A DNA stretch of 64,000 nucleotides from Flavobacterium sp. UMI-01 (GCF_019656315.1 NZ_BPLU01000008.1:349140-413139), one strand, 5' to 3'; numbered from the stretch's first letter, positions 17,081 through 23,876 are shown. Notes: generated by a model not told the origin, from the letters alone. Program-made: numbers and translations.

Positions 17081-17310
17081 TAGAAACCTCTTTTTTGGTT
17101 TCCATTGTTCCCAAAACCTCTACCACCTTGGTTTTTTGTAACCTTGGTAATGGTTACCCATTCGTGAACACCTTCTTTGTTAGATGGTGATGTGGTAACC
17201 TTAAATAATTGGTTACCTACTTCGAAGTAACCTTTTGGGTATCCAGTACCCTTTTTATCTTTTAAACCGACAACAACCTGCGGATTTCCAAATCTATCGT
17301 TTTGAGCCAT
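17080..17310 (-). CDS. Element 76-aa basic protein with Gly/Arg/Asn-rich tail
   Basis: A soluble, basic protein with a strand-rich core (VVVGLKDKKGTGYPKGYFEVG, HEWVTITKVTKNQ cut across two halves) and a low-complexity tail GGRGFGNNGNQKRGF. Such tails are common in nucleic-acid-binding proteins, so an ssDNA-binding or genome-condensing role is a reasonable guess. It sits directly downstream of a hairpin carrying the element's GATACGATTT motif. Confidence 0.6.
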   Translation of the reverse strand: MAQNDRFGNPQVVVGLKDKKGTGYPKGYFEVGNQLFKVTTSPSNKEGVHEWVTITKVTKNQGGRGFGNNGNQKRGF

Positions 17311-17373
17311 TTTTTAATTTATTAAGTTGATTATTAATGTTTTAATTTCGTTAAACCTTTTTAAGATTAAGAC

Positions 17374-17413
17374 AATCGTATCTATTATGAAAATGATTAA
17401 ATAGATACGATTT
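17374..17413 (-). promoter_or_regulatory. 13-bp perfect inverted repeat containing the GATACGATTT motif
   Basis: AATCGTATCTATT (17374-17386) pairs perfectly with AATAGATACGATT (17400-17412) around a 13-base loop. It lies between the 182-aa and 76-aa genes. No good U-run follows on the minus strand, so it is more likely an operator, RNA processing site or DNA structure than a terminator. The right arm contains the same 10-mer that is tandemly repeated at 18819-18848. Confidence 0.65.
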
Positions 17414-17419
17414 TGTATT

Positions 17420-17968
17420 TTATCGCCTTTTATCACCTCGTAACATTAGGCGAAGAACTAAACCAAGTCCAAGAACAGCCAATAAAACTTTCCACCAATG
17501 AATTTTTAACCATTCGTTAAAAGTTTGATTTGCAATGTTTGCGCCCGCTTTTGCTAAACCAGTTTGTAAATCCTTGTTTATATTTTCGGTTGCTGTCTCG
17601 ACAACATTTTGCGTAATTTGCCCGCCTATTGAACCAATAGCTAAACCAATTTTACCGCCTACTGCTTGCGTGTTCAAGGCTTGAACTTGACGGCTATATT
17701 CTGCTTTGTCCATTGCTTCACGGATTAATTGTTTTTGTTTTTCGGCTTCAATTGCGTTATTTTCTGCAATTTGTTTATCATATTCGGCTTGAGCTCTGTT
17801 TTGTTCCTCAATCGCTTTTTTTTCTGCTTTTTTTGCTTCTACTGAATCAATTAAACCCCTTGAAATGCCCGTAGGGTCGAAACTTGAAGCAAGCTTAATT
17901 GCATTGTTAAAGCTGATTTTTTTTGACACCTTTTTGATGCCCGCACCAATTTTTTTAAAGAATCCCAT
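17420..17968 (-). CDS. Element coiled-coil protein with C-terminal membrane anchor (DNA-pilot-like)
   Basis: A 182-residue protein with a very basic N-terminus (MGFFKKIGAGIKKVSKKIS), a long charged coiled coil (about residues 42-100), a Gly/Ala-rich stretch (GGKIGLAIGSIGGQ), and one C-terminal span near 158-176 ending in basic residues. The layout recalls pilot or spike-base proteins of microviruses and related small phages that channel DNA across the envelope. It follows the candidate capsid gene. Assignment is by architecture only. Confidence 0.6.
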   Translation of the reverse strand: MGFFKKIGAGIKKVSKKISFNNAIKLASSFDPTGISRGLIDSVEAKKAEKKAIEEQNRAQAEYDKQIAENNAIEAEKQKQLIREAMDKAEYSRQVQALNTQAVGGKIGLAIGSIGGQITQNVVETATENINKDLQTGLAKAGANIANQTFNEWLKIHWWKVLLAVLGLGLVLRLMLRGDKRR

Positions 17969-17992
17969 AATATTAATTTTAAGTAGTTAATA

Positions 17993-18739
17993 TTATTTTG
18001 TTGGCATTTGGTAACGGATGTAGTCAGACTCATCAATACGCAAAGAGAAGTCTAGCCTAACACCTGGTTCTTTTCTGATGTTTACATTTACAATTTGTTT
18101 CAAAGGAAAAACAATGCGGTTTGCTTGTGAAACTTTGATAACAGAACCCTCTATGTAATTTGCTGAGTCAATTGTACGACTCATAACTTTTAACTCAAAT
18201 GGTGACATTTTTGTGACGCTACCGTTTTCGTGTGTGAATGAAATTTCAGTAATAGAGCCGTCAGTTTGTAAACTTCCTAAATCATACCCTTTTACATCAA
18301 AATCTCTACTTACATCTTCTGAACCCATACTTTTACGCTCATACATGATAATCGTATTAGTTGGATAGAATCCCTCTAAACCATGTAACTCATAGTTTTT
18401 TGTACCGTCTAAGTTTCTTAACTTGAATTTAATAGTTTCGGACTCCTGCAAAACAATATAACCGCCGTCCTTTGTAAGGTCGATGTTTGCAATGGTTAAA
18501 AGTGTACCATCACTTTGTATGATATCTTCTGCGAAAGTTCCTAAAGAAACTAAATCTTTAAGAAGTATCTCTTTTGCGATATCAATGTTTTTGCCCGCTT
18601 TTTCAACCCAAATGCTGATAACCTCAGTAGTTAAATTGTGGTGCGCTAATGCAGAACCTAAGATTAAAGCAGTAATTCCCTTATTTAAAGGGATTTCCGG
18701 ACTTTCAGTTTGGTTTTCTGAACTTTGCCAAATTTTCAT
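17993..18739 (-). CDS. Candidate major capsid protein, 248 aa
   Basis: The largest non-replication protein of the element. A helical N-terminal third (KGITALILGSALAHHNLT) precedes a long beta-rich region (GGYIVLQESETIKFKLRNL, GSITEISFTHENGSV, NRIVFPLKQIVNVNIRK). No membrane span or enzyme motif. It is the first gene after a terminator and a palindromic operator, so it would be the start of a strong late transcript. Size and beta content fit a jelly-roll capsid protein, single or double; this is inference, and a spike or major membrane-associated protein is possible. Confidence 0.5.
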   Translation of the reverse strand: MKIWQSSENQTESPEIPLNKGITALILGSALAHHNLTTEVISIWVEKAGKNIDIAKEILLKDLVSLGTFAEDIIQSDGTLLTIANIDLTKDGGYIVLQESETIKFKLRNLDGTKNYELHGLEGFYPTNTIIMYERKSMGSEDVSRDFDVKGYDLGSLQTDGSITEISFTHENGSVTKMSPFELKVMSRTIDSANYIEGSVIKVSQANRIVFPLKQIVNVNIRKEPGVRLDFSLRIDESDYIRYQMPTK

Positions 18740-18745
18740 ATACTT

Positions 18746-18779
18746 AAATTTTGTTAATATTAATACTGAAACAAAATTT
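18746..18779 (-). promoter_or_regulatory. Palindromic operator upstream of the candidate capsid gene
   Basis: Perfect 10-bp arms AAATTTTGTT (18746-18755) and AACAAAATTT (18770-18779) with a 14-bp AT-rich centre. The near arm ends only seven bases before the ATG at 18739. The position suits a repressor or activator site controlling the structural operon. No standard TAnnTTTG box is obvious here, so activator-dependent transcription is possible. Confidence 0.6.
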
Positions 18780-18784
18780 GGTAT

Positions 18785-18810
18785 AAAAAAAAGCCTTATT
18801 TAAGGCTTTT
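18785..18810 (-). terminator. Terminator between early and late element genes
   Basis: Arms AAAAGCCTTA (18789-18798) and TAAGGCTTTT (18801-18810). Read on the minus strand the stem is followed by an eight-base T-run. It ends transcripts coming from rep and the small early genes just before the capsid promoter region. Confidence 0.85.
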
Positions 18811-18818
18811 CTATTATT

Positions 18819-18848
18819 GATACGATTTGATACGATTTGATACTATTT
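18819..18848 (+). repeat. Three tandem 10-bp repeats (GATACGATTT), iteron- or operator-like
   Basis: Copies at 18819-18828 and 18829-18838 are identical; the third at 18839-18848 is GATACTATTT and overlaps the stop codon of the 56-aa gene. A period of 10 bp places them on one helix face. A fourth occurrence is in the hairpin arm at 17404-17413. Likely binding sites for the Rep protein or the small HTH-like protein. Confidence 0.75.
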
Positions 18849-19017
18849 AACATTTAAAATACTGTAAAAAGTGTTTATAAAGAACGGCACGTAAATTGTA
18901 TGTTGTCTTTATATCATTATAGTAACGTTTGGCAGTAGCTTCGGAAACGATTAAAAGACATTCTATATCTTTGTAAGATAATTTTTGTAACTCGGTGTAA
19001 TTATTGGTGTCAGCCAT
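18847..19017 (-). CDS. Element small HTH-like regulator, 56 aa
   Basis: ATG at 19017 and TAA at 18847 give MADTNNYTELQKLSYKD and so on. The segment LSYKDIECLLIVSEATAKR has the spacing of a helix-turn-helix in which the second helix starts at SEATAKRYY, so DNA binding is likely. It ends within the 10-bp tandem repeats and precedes the late-gene terminator, which suits an early regulator. No homologue recognised. Confidence 0.6.
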   Translation of the reverse strand: MADTNNYTELQKLSYKDIECLLIVSEATAKRYYNDIKTTYNLRAVLYKHFLQYFKC

Positions 19018-19034
19018 TGCATTAGGGTTTTTAG

Positions 19035-19064
19035 ATAGGAGGGGGGCAACCCTCCTATTTTTTT
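19035..19064 (+). terminator. Plus-strand terminator-like hairpin inside the element
   Basis: A perfect 9-bp stem ATAGGAGGG/CCCTCCTAT (19035-19043 with 19050-19058), loop GGGCAA, followed by seven T on the plus strand. All neighbouring genes are on the minus strand, where no U-run follows the stem. It may end antisense transcription, or be a DNA hairpin used in the single-stranded form. Confidence 0.6.
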
Positions 19065-19160
19065 AATAAAAATATCATTAACTCACTTATTGTTTTTTGG
19101 GACTTAAATAACCCAGCTTTTAACACTATCAGGAAAAGCAATAATAATATTGTAATGCTC

Positions 19161-19397
19161 CTAAATGGGAAAAAACAAAGATGTTTGAATAGGTGTAAAA
19201 TTTTCATTTTTTATTGGTTTTAAAGGTTCTAAAATTTCAGGATTGTGTTTTGATAAAAATTGATTGCAGGAATCATTTATAAATGTTATTTCACACCAGT
19301 TTTTACATATTCCTGCATGATTTGTTCTATTGTCATTTTTATGCCTTTCATTGTCAAAAAAAGAACAATTTTGACACTCATTTTGATATTTTTTCAT
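19161..19397 (-). CDS. Element Cys-rich (zinc-binding-like) protein, 78 aa
   Basis: The first half carries a cysteine/histidine pattern, CQNC, then H, then CKNWC and C in DSCNQF, consistent with a small zinc-binding fold. The tail is proline-rich and polar. Function unknown; in the early gene region next to rep it is plausibly a regulatory or replication-accessory protein. The 140 bases downstream hold only the plus-strand hairpin at 19035-19064. Confidence 0.55.
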   Translation of the reverse strand: MKKYQNECQNCSFFDNERHKNDNRTNHAGICKNWCEITFINDSCNQFLSKHNPEILEPLKPIKNENFTPIQTSLFFPI

Positions 19398-19461
19398 ATT
19401 ACTTAAATTAACATATTTGATAAAAATAGCCGACTATCATAGGTCGGCTTTTGCGAAAATG

Positions 19462-19638
19462 CTAAACGACTTTTTTAAGCTTAAAAAGTTCACCATTTAG
19501 GGTTTGAATTCTCATAGTCAAATGAAGCATTTCTAAGCCCTTATTTTCGGTTTTTCGTACTCCTGCCATAATTTCAAAACGTTGTTCCATTAAGCAGATT
19601 AATTCACTTTGTTTTTCGATAATTTGTTGTTGATTCAT
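19462..19638 (-). CDS. Element small helical protein, 58 aa
   Basis: ATG at 19638 and TAG at 19462. The product (MNQQQIIEKQSELICLMEQR onward) is predicted almost entirely helical with heptad-like hydrophobics and a basic C-terminus (LFKLKKVV). It may be a small coiled-coil regulator. It sits between the Cys-rich and 81-aa genes in the early operon. Coding is supported by frame length and position only. Confidence 0.5.
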   Translation of the reverse strand: MNQQQIIEKQSELICLMEQRFEIMAGVRKTENKGLEMLHLTMRIQTLNGELFKLKKVV

Positions 19639-19660
19639 AATATTTGATTTGGGATTTATT

Positions 19661-19726
19661 CACGTTGTTTTTAAGCCAGGAATTTAACTGAAGAATAATG
19701 TTTTCACGTTATTTCGTTAAGCCTGG
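19661..19726 (+). repeat. Imperfect direct and inverted repeats near the replication genes
   Basis: CACGTTGTTTTTAAGCCAGG (19661-19680) recurs as CACGTT...TTAAGCCTGG at 19705-19726, and CCAGGAATTTAAC/GTTAAGCCTGG form an imperfect inverted pair. The second copy covers the end of the 81-aa gene. The mix of direct and inverted repeats two genes downstream of rep makes it a candidate rolling-circle nick region, unproven. Confidence 0.45.
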
Positions 19727-19949
19727 AAAAAAGATCAGTAAAGTTTTTAACGTCATTTTTCAGCGTTCGAAATTTTTCCTTTTCTTTTTCTAATTCAACT
19801 CTTAATTGAATATTTGCTTTTTTAATCTTAAGATAATTAACTACACAATGTTCTACAGCTTTAGAGTTAGTATTTACAATTAACTCTTTTTTTACTTCAT
19901 TAACCGCATTTTCAAAATCAGGGCTAATGTTTCTTAAATCTATATTCAT
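19704..19949 (-). CDS. Element helical/coiled-coil protein, 81 aa (possible RHH-type)
   Basis: The N-terminal half (NTNSKAVEHCVVNYLKIKKA) resembles the helix pattern of ribbon-helix-helix DNA-binding proteins; the second half is a charged coiled coil (VELEKEKEKFRTLKNDVKN). It begins four bases after the rep stop and is therefore probably co-translated with rep, suggesting a replication-accessory or copy-control protein. No firm homologue recognised. Confidence 0.6.
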   Translation of the reverse strand: MNIDLRNISPDFENAVNEVKKELIVNTNSKAVEHCVVNYLKIKKANIQLRVELEKEKEKFRTLKNDVKNFTDLFSRLNEIT

Positions 19950-19953
19950 ATAT

Positions 19954-21081
19954 CTATAATTTAAAGTTTAAAAATTTTAAGTATTCTAATACGTGGGCGT
20001 TATACCTTGCTTTTGATTCTATTTTGACATCTTTATGTATCAATAAATCAAACAAATCAGTAATTTTTTTTCTCATTCGGGAGTGTGCTACTGATGTACT
20101 TTCTGTTGTTGTTCCTTTAAAACTTTCTACTATTGTAAGTAGTGTTTTATGGTCATAACCTTTGATTACACAGTTTTGAATTAACTCGTAGATTAAATGG
20201 TCTGTAGGGCTTAAATTCGGGGCTTTTTGCCTTACTGCATTTTCGATATAACTATTGATTGAAAAAACAACAACATTATATAAATCCTTTTCGGTAAATT
20301 CTAGATATTCCTCTAGGGTTTTAAATTGTGGTAAAATTTTAAATTTCTTAAGTCTTTCCTTATGAGCATAATTTTTTATAGTGACCTCAATACGAGTTAA
20401 ATTTTTTACTTGCTGTCCATAATGTGGAAATAAGTAAGTGTTATAAAATTCCGCTGATTTACTATACAATTCCATTTCTTTATGATAAAGCTTAATAAAT
20501 GGTAAAGATGGTTTTGCGTGTTGTCTTTTGTTGAACGATAAACCAATATTTTGAACTTCATTTACTAAATGCAAATGCTTTTGTTTTGTTCCTGTTTGAT
20601 TGTACAAAGTATTTAAAGCATCTAAAAAGATTGCAGGAGTATCCGCATAACGGTTAATACATATATCAACATCGGATAAATATCCCTGCAAAAAGGTTGT
20701 AAATGAGCAATAAAAGACATTAAAGCCAATAAATTCATAGTATAATTGTTTTACTGTCTCTTTATTAATCCCCTCAAAATACCTATGTTTCAATAACTTA
20801 GTTGAAACTGTAAGGTTTATAAATTTTGTTTGTTTTTTTTCTTTAGTTTCGTTATTAAAAATTGGAATTTCAGCCAAACCAATTCTTACAGTAATTCCAT
20901 TACGAACTATTGTTATTGGTTTCGGGGGAAATAACTCACAATCTACAGCGTCCAAACTTTCATAATAGATTGCTGTTTGAGATGTTAAACGTTCGTCTAA
21001 AATTCTGCATTCTGAAAATGGTATTTTTAGACTTAACGAATCTGTTAATGGAATGTTTATAGGAATATCTTTTATAATCAT
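19954..21081 (-). CDS. Replication initiation protein (Rep_trans-like, rolling circle)
   Basis: A 375-residue protein. I see the three landmarks of the Rep_trans / phage replication initiation factor family: an acidic strand DVDICIN (137-143, compare RiDla-D in the family), KLYHKEMEL (197-205, compare the Y-K motif) and LTRIEVTIKN (228-237, compare the R-E strand). Such proteins nick one strand and start rolling-circle replication, as RstA does. It is the first gene of the element after its right boundary, and its promoter abuts the attachment site. The catalytic tyrosine is not assigned. Confidence 0.6.
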   Translation of the reverse strand: MIIKDIPINIPLTDSLSLKIPFSECRILDERLTSQTAIYYESLDAVDCELFPPKPITIVRNGITVRIGLAEIPIFNNETKEKKQTKFINLTVSTKLLKHRYFEGINKETVKQLYYEFIGFNVFYCSFTTFLQGYLSDVDICINRYADTPAIFLDALNTLYNQTGTKQKHLHLVNEVQNIGLSFNKRQHAKPSLPFIKLYHKEMELYSKSAEFYNTYLFPHYGQQVKNLTRIEVTIKNYAHKERLKKFKILPQFKTLEEYLEFTEKDLYNVVVFSINSYIENAVRQKAPNLSPTDHLIYELIQNCVIKGYDHKTLLTIVESFKGTTTESTSVAHSRMRKKITDLFDLLIHKDVKIESKARYNAHVLEYLKFLNFKL

Positions 21082-21105
21082 AACAAATTGATTTTAAGAT
21101 TACTA

Positions 21106-21113
21106 CAAACATA
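21106..21113 (-). promoter_or_regulatory. Predicted rep promoter abutting the attachment site
   Basis: Minus-strand TATGTTTG matches TAnnTTTG and lies 25 bases before the rep ATG at 21081. Its -33 region would fall in the XerD arm of the right dif-like site, so promoter context would change between the integrated and circular forms. Confidence 0.5.
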
Positions 21114-21114
21114 T

Positions 21115-21142
21115 TTGAACCATAATTTATATTATGTAAAAT
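21115..21142 (+). other. Right attachment site, dif-like
   Basis: XerC-type arm TTGAACCATAA (21115-21125), centre TTTATA (21126-21131), XerD-type arm TTATGTAAAAT (21132-21142). The XerD arm differs from the E. coli dif XerD arm, as I recall it (TTATGTTAAAT), at one position, which is the main reason to call it dif-like. The predicted restored host site combines the left XerC arm with this XerD arm. Confidence 0.75.
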
Positions 21143-21330
21143 AGAAAATTTTAATAACAACTTTACTCAAAGAATTAATTATTAAAAAGACAAATTACGA
21201 TGATAACAGCTAACTCCTATTTTTAAACACAATATTTTGAATAAATTTGATAAAAAGTACTGAAAATTATATATTCAATAAAAGAATTATAATCGTACAA
21301 AACATGCCTGTTTATGACTATTTAATTTAG

Positions 21331-21338
21331 TAAATTTG
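21331..21338 (+). promoter_or_regulatory. -7 promoter box for the CBS/nucleotidyltransferase gene
   Basis: TAAATTTG, a match to TAnnTTTG, 22 bases before the ATG at 21361. The 190 bases between this and the element boundary are AT-rich with no feature seen. Confidence 0.5.
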
Positions 21339-21360
21339 CAGCATTCAATCAAAGATAACT

Positions 21361-23277
21361 ATGAATACAATTGCTACTCAAATTGCTGATTTTTTAAAAG
21401 ATTATGCACCTTTTAATCATCTGACTCTTCAAGAATTATCAGAAATTGCTTCCAGTATCCGAGTAATCAATTTAGAAAAAAATAAAACAATATTCAAAGT
21501 TAATGACCCTTTACATGATTGTTTTTATGTAGTGGCTTCAGGGCTCATCAATCTTTATGTGATTATGGATGCTGAAGAAACTATTTTGGACAAATGCCAT
21601 CAAGGAACTATTTTTGGTTTGCGCCCCTTTTTCGCCAAAAACAATTATATGATGACCGCAAAAGCGCGTGAGGAAAGCGTTGTCTATGCTATACCTATTG
21701 CGGTTTTTAGACCCTTTGTTGCTAGTAATTCAGAAGTTTTGAATTTACTACTTGAAAATTTTGCTGTTGACAAACGCAACACCAAGGATAAATCCAATTA
21801 TGAAAGTAATCTTATTTCAGAAAACGCCTTTTTTACTGGCCAACAGTCTGGAATGCAGTTTTTTCAAAATTTAACGTTCAATACTTCCCCATTAATTACT
21901 CAAGGCAATAGCATCGTCCAAGATGTCGCGCAATTAATGGCTGAAACACGATTAAACAATGCGATTGTAGCCGAGAATAACTTACCCGTAGGTATTGTTA
22001 CAGATATTGATTTAACTTATAAAATTGCTACTGGACGTCATCCCATTACAAGTACTGTGGATACTATCATGACATGGCCTGTGATTACAGTTTCAGAAAA
22101 TGTTTCTTTAGCTGAAGCGCAATTGTTAATGTTAAAAAACAATGTGACTCATTTGTGTGTAACCATTGATGGCTCTGATAAAACCGAAATTAAAGGTGTC
22201 ATTACAGAACATGATTTAATTTTAGCTCAAGCGAATAACCCTGGAATTTTAATAAAAGAAATAAAACGCTCTCAAACTGCTAGTGAATTAAAACAAATTC
22301 GCTCTCGCCTAGCAGATATCATCCAATCCTCCATCCAAAAAAACATTCCGCTAACGCACATTACCAATATCGCCAGCGAGGTTAATTTTGCCTTATTAAA
22401 AAGAGCGGTTGAACAGTCTATTTTGGAATTAGGCTCCCCTCCTGCTCGTTTTGCTTGGTTTAGTATTGGTAGTCAGGCCAGAAAAGAGCAATTATTGCTT
22501 ACCGATCAAGATAACTTTTTGGTTTTTGAAGATGTTGCACCTGAAAAGTATCGCGATGTAAAAGATTATTTTCTTAATCTAGCCAAAAAGGCTACCTTGA
22601 AGTTAGAAAAAGTTGGCTATTCACTTTGTCCTAATGGCCATTTGGCTAGTAATATGATTTGGTGTAAATCATTGTCGGATTGGTTAAAACAATTTGACAA
22701 TTGGATGCGTAATCCAGGAGAAAACAACAATGAATTGAGCAGTTTGTTTTTTGATTACGAAATTATTTTTGGTGACCAAAGAATTGAAGAAGCTATCAAT
22801 ACCATCGTTTTTGAGAACGCAGTGGATAGTATCTCGTTTTATGATTTTCTAGGAAATGATGCTTTACGCAAAAATTCCTCTCTTACCTTTTTCAAAAAAT
22901 TTATTGTTGAAGAAGAAGGACCTCATAAAAACAAATTTGACATCAAGACGCGTGCCCTTTTACCTTTAATTGATGCCGCTCGATTATTCACGCTAAGTCT
23001 TGGAATCAAAGGAATTAATAACACTTATGTTCGATTTAAACAATTAGCTATATCCGACCCTAAGCATTCTGAAATTTATTTGGATTGTGCCGATGCTTTT
23101 TTAACTCTTTTAAAGTTTAGAACTTTAGAAGGAATAAAAAATGACGATTCAGGACAATTCATCAATATTGAAGAGCTGACTAAAATAGATAGAGAAAAAC
23201 TAAAAAATGCGCTCTTACCAATGAAGGAATTAGAAGATTTAATTAAACACAAATTTCAATTAACTCAATTTTCTTAA
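21361..23277 (+). CDS. cNMP-binding/CBS-pair/DUF294 nucleotidyltransferase-like protein
   Basis: A 638-residue cytoplasmic protein with four parts: an N-terminal cyclic-nucleotide-binding-like beta barrel (about 1-135), a CBS pair (about 175-295, with GIVTDIDLTYKIATGRHP and GVITEHDLILAQ), a DUF294 nucleotidyltransferase core with GSQARKEQLLLTDQDN, and a helical C-terminal domain. The nucleotidyltransferase motif G-S...TDQD is intact. The family is likely regulatory, sensing nucleotides and modifying a partner; GlnD-like proteins are related. It is coupled to the exonuclease-like gene two bases downstream. Confidence 0.9.
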   Translation: MNTIATQIADFLKDYAPFNHLTLQELSEIASSIRVINLEKNKTIFKVNDPLHDCFYVVASGLINLYVIMDAEETILDKCHQGTIFGLRPFFAKNNYMMTAKAREESVVYAIPIAVFRPFVASNSEVLNLLLENFAVDKRNTKDKSNYESNLISENAFFTGQQSGMQFFQNLTFNTSPLITQGNSIVQDVAQLMAETRLNNAIVAENNLPVGIVTDIDLTYKIATGRHPITSTVDTIMTWPVITVSENVSLAEAQLLMLKNNVTHLCVTIDGSDKTEIKGVITEHDLILAQANNPGILIKEIKRSQTASELKQIRSRLADIIQSSIQKNIPLTHITNIASEVNFALLKRAVEQSILELGSPPARFAWFSIGSQARKEQLLLTDQDNFLVFEDVAPEKYRDVKDYFLNLAKKATLKLEKVGYSLCPNGHLASNMIWCKSLSDWLKQFDNWMRNPGENNNELSSLFFDYEIIFGDQRIEEAINTIVFENAVDSISFYDFLGNDALRKNSSLTFFKKFIVEEEGPHKNKFDIKTRALLPLIDAARLFTLSLGIKGINNTYVRFKQLAISDPKHSEIYLDCADAFLTLLKFRTLEGIKNDDSGQFINIEELTKIDREKLKNALLPMKELEDLIKHKFQLTQFS

Positions 23278-23279
23278 TT

Positions 23280-23876
23280 ATGCTAGATTGGTTAAAAAGT
23301 ATAAATAAAGTATATCCTGATTTCTGGAAAAATTACCTATCAACCTTTAATAAAAAATCCAAACGATATGTAATTTTGGCTACTGAAACCACTGGTGAAA
23401 GTTTACACGCCGATGTAATTTTGACTATTGGAGCTTTCTCAGTTATTGATGATAGCATTCATGTAGGTGATAGTTTTGAAACCGTTTTGATGCAATACAA
23501 GTATTTTCATGACAACAAGCTTCCCTTTGATTTTATCGTAGAGAGCAAGCTTAAAAAAATGGGAGAACCTGACGCTATAAGAGCTTTTATTGACTATTTA
23601 GGAAATGCCATTTTGGTAGGACACAATATCAATTTTAGTGTTGACATGATTAATGTTGCACTGGAACGATTAGAATGTGGCCACTTGAAAAATGAAGCTT
23701 TGGATGTTAATATTATGCATCAAAAATTAGTTGAAATTACCGATTATGATTTCAGCCTAAACGAATTATTAGAAGCATATAAAATTCCAGTTGACGAAAA
23801 TGTTTCGTCTCCAAATCTTGCTTATAAAACAGCCTTGTTGTTTTTAAAATTAAAATCTAGGTTAGGACTCAAATAA
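23280..23876 (+). CDS. DnaQ-like 3'-5' exonuclease-fold protein, catalytic residues degenerate
   Basis: A 198-residue protein with the DEDD exonuclease outline: strand VILATETTGESL, then ILVGHNINFSVDMINVAL, then SSPNLAYKTALLFLK. The expected acidic residues are missing: D-x-E in motif I is A-T-E, the motif II F-D is F-S, and the H...D of motif III is absent. It is therefore probably a non-catalytic binding protein. It follows the CBS/DUF294 gene by two bases, a pairing also known in other bacteria, so it probably acts with it. It overlaps the convergent yeiH-like gene by eight bases. Confidence 0.75.
   Translation: MLDWLKSINKVYPDFWKNYLSTFNKKSKRYVILATETTGESLHADVILTIGAFSVIDDSIHVGDSFETVLMQYKYFHDNKLPFDFIVESKLKKMGEPDAIRAFIDYLGNAILVGHNINFSVDMINVALERLECGHLKNEALDVNIMHQKLVEITDYDFSLNELLEAYKIPVDENVSSPNLAYKTALLFLKLKSRLGLK

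Larger units (their letters stand above)
14124..21142 (-). mobile_element. Small integrated phage-like element flanked by dif-like XerCD sites
   Basis: About 7.0 kb with all genes on the minus strand, bounded by two 28-bp dif-like sites. The site-to-site distance predicts a 6,991-bp circle. Gene order in the transcription direction is Rep_trans-like initiator, small regulatory proteins, terminator and operator, candidate capsid, coiled-coil membrane protein, tiny membrane proteins, lytic transglycosylase, and further likely structural genes. No integrase, transposase, portal, terminase, tail gene, or Walker A ATPase is encoded. The content fits a small (ss)DNA phage that integrates with host XerCD. 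Family placement near FLiP-like or Cellulophaga ssDNA phages is inference; an uncharacterised plasmid-like mobile element is the alternative. Confidence 0.8.

Noticed and set aside
18483..18803. 106-codon plus-strand open frame opposite the candidate capsid gene
   Set aside because: It has no start context, it is antisense to a better gene, and it ends over the operator and terminator.
14124..21142. Filamentous (inovirus) prophage using dif
   Set aside because: No Zot-type Walker A ATPase and no major coat or pIII-like gene; the transglycosylase and larger beta-rich protein suit an icosahedral phage better.
14124..21142. Claim that the window is at the replication terminus
   Set aside because: The dif-like sites suggest it, but gene strand bias on either side is mixed and skew could not be computed, so it is kept only as a test.
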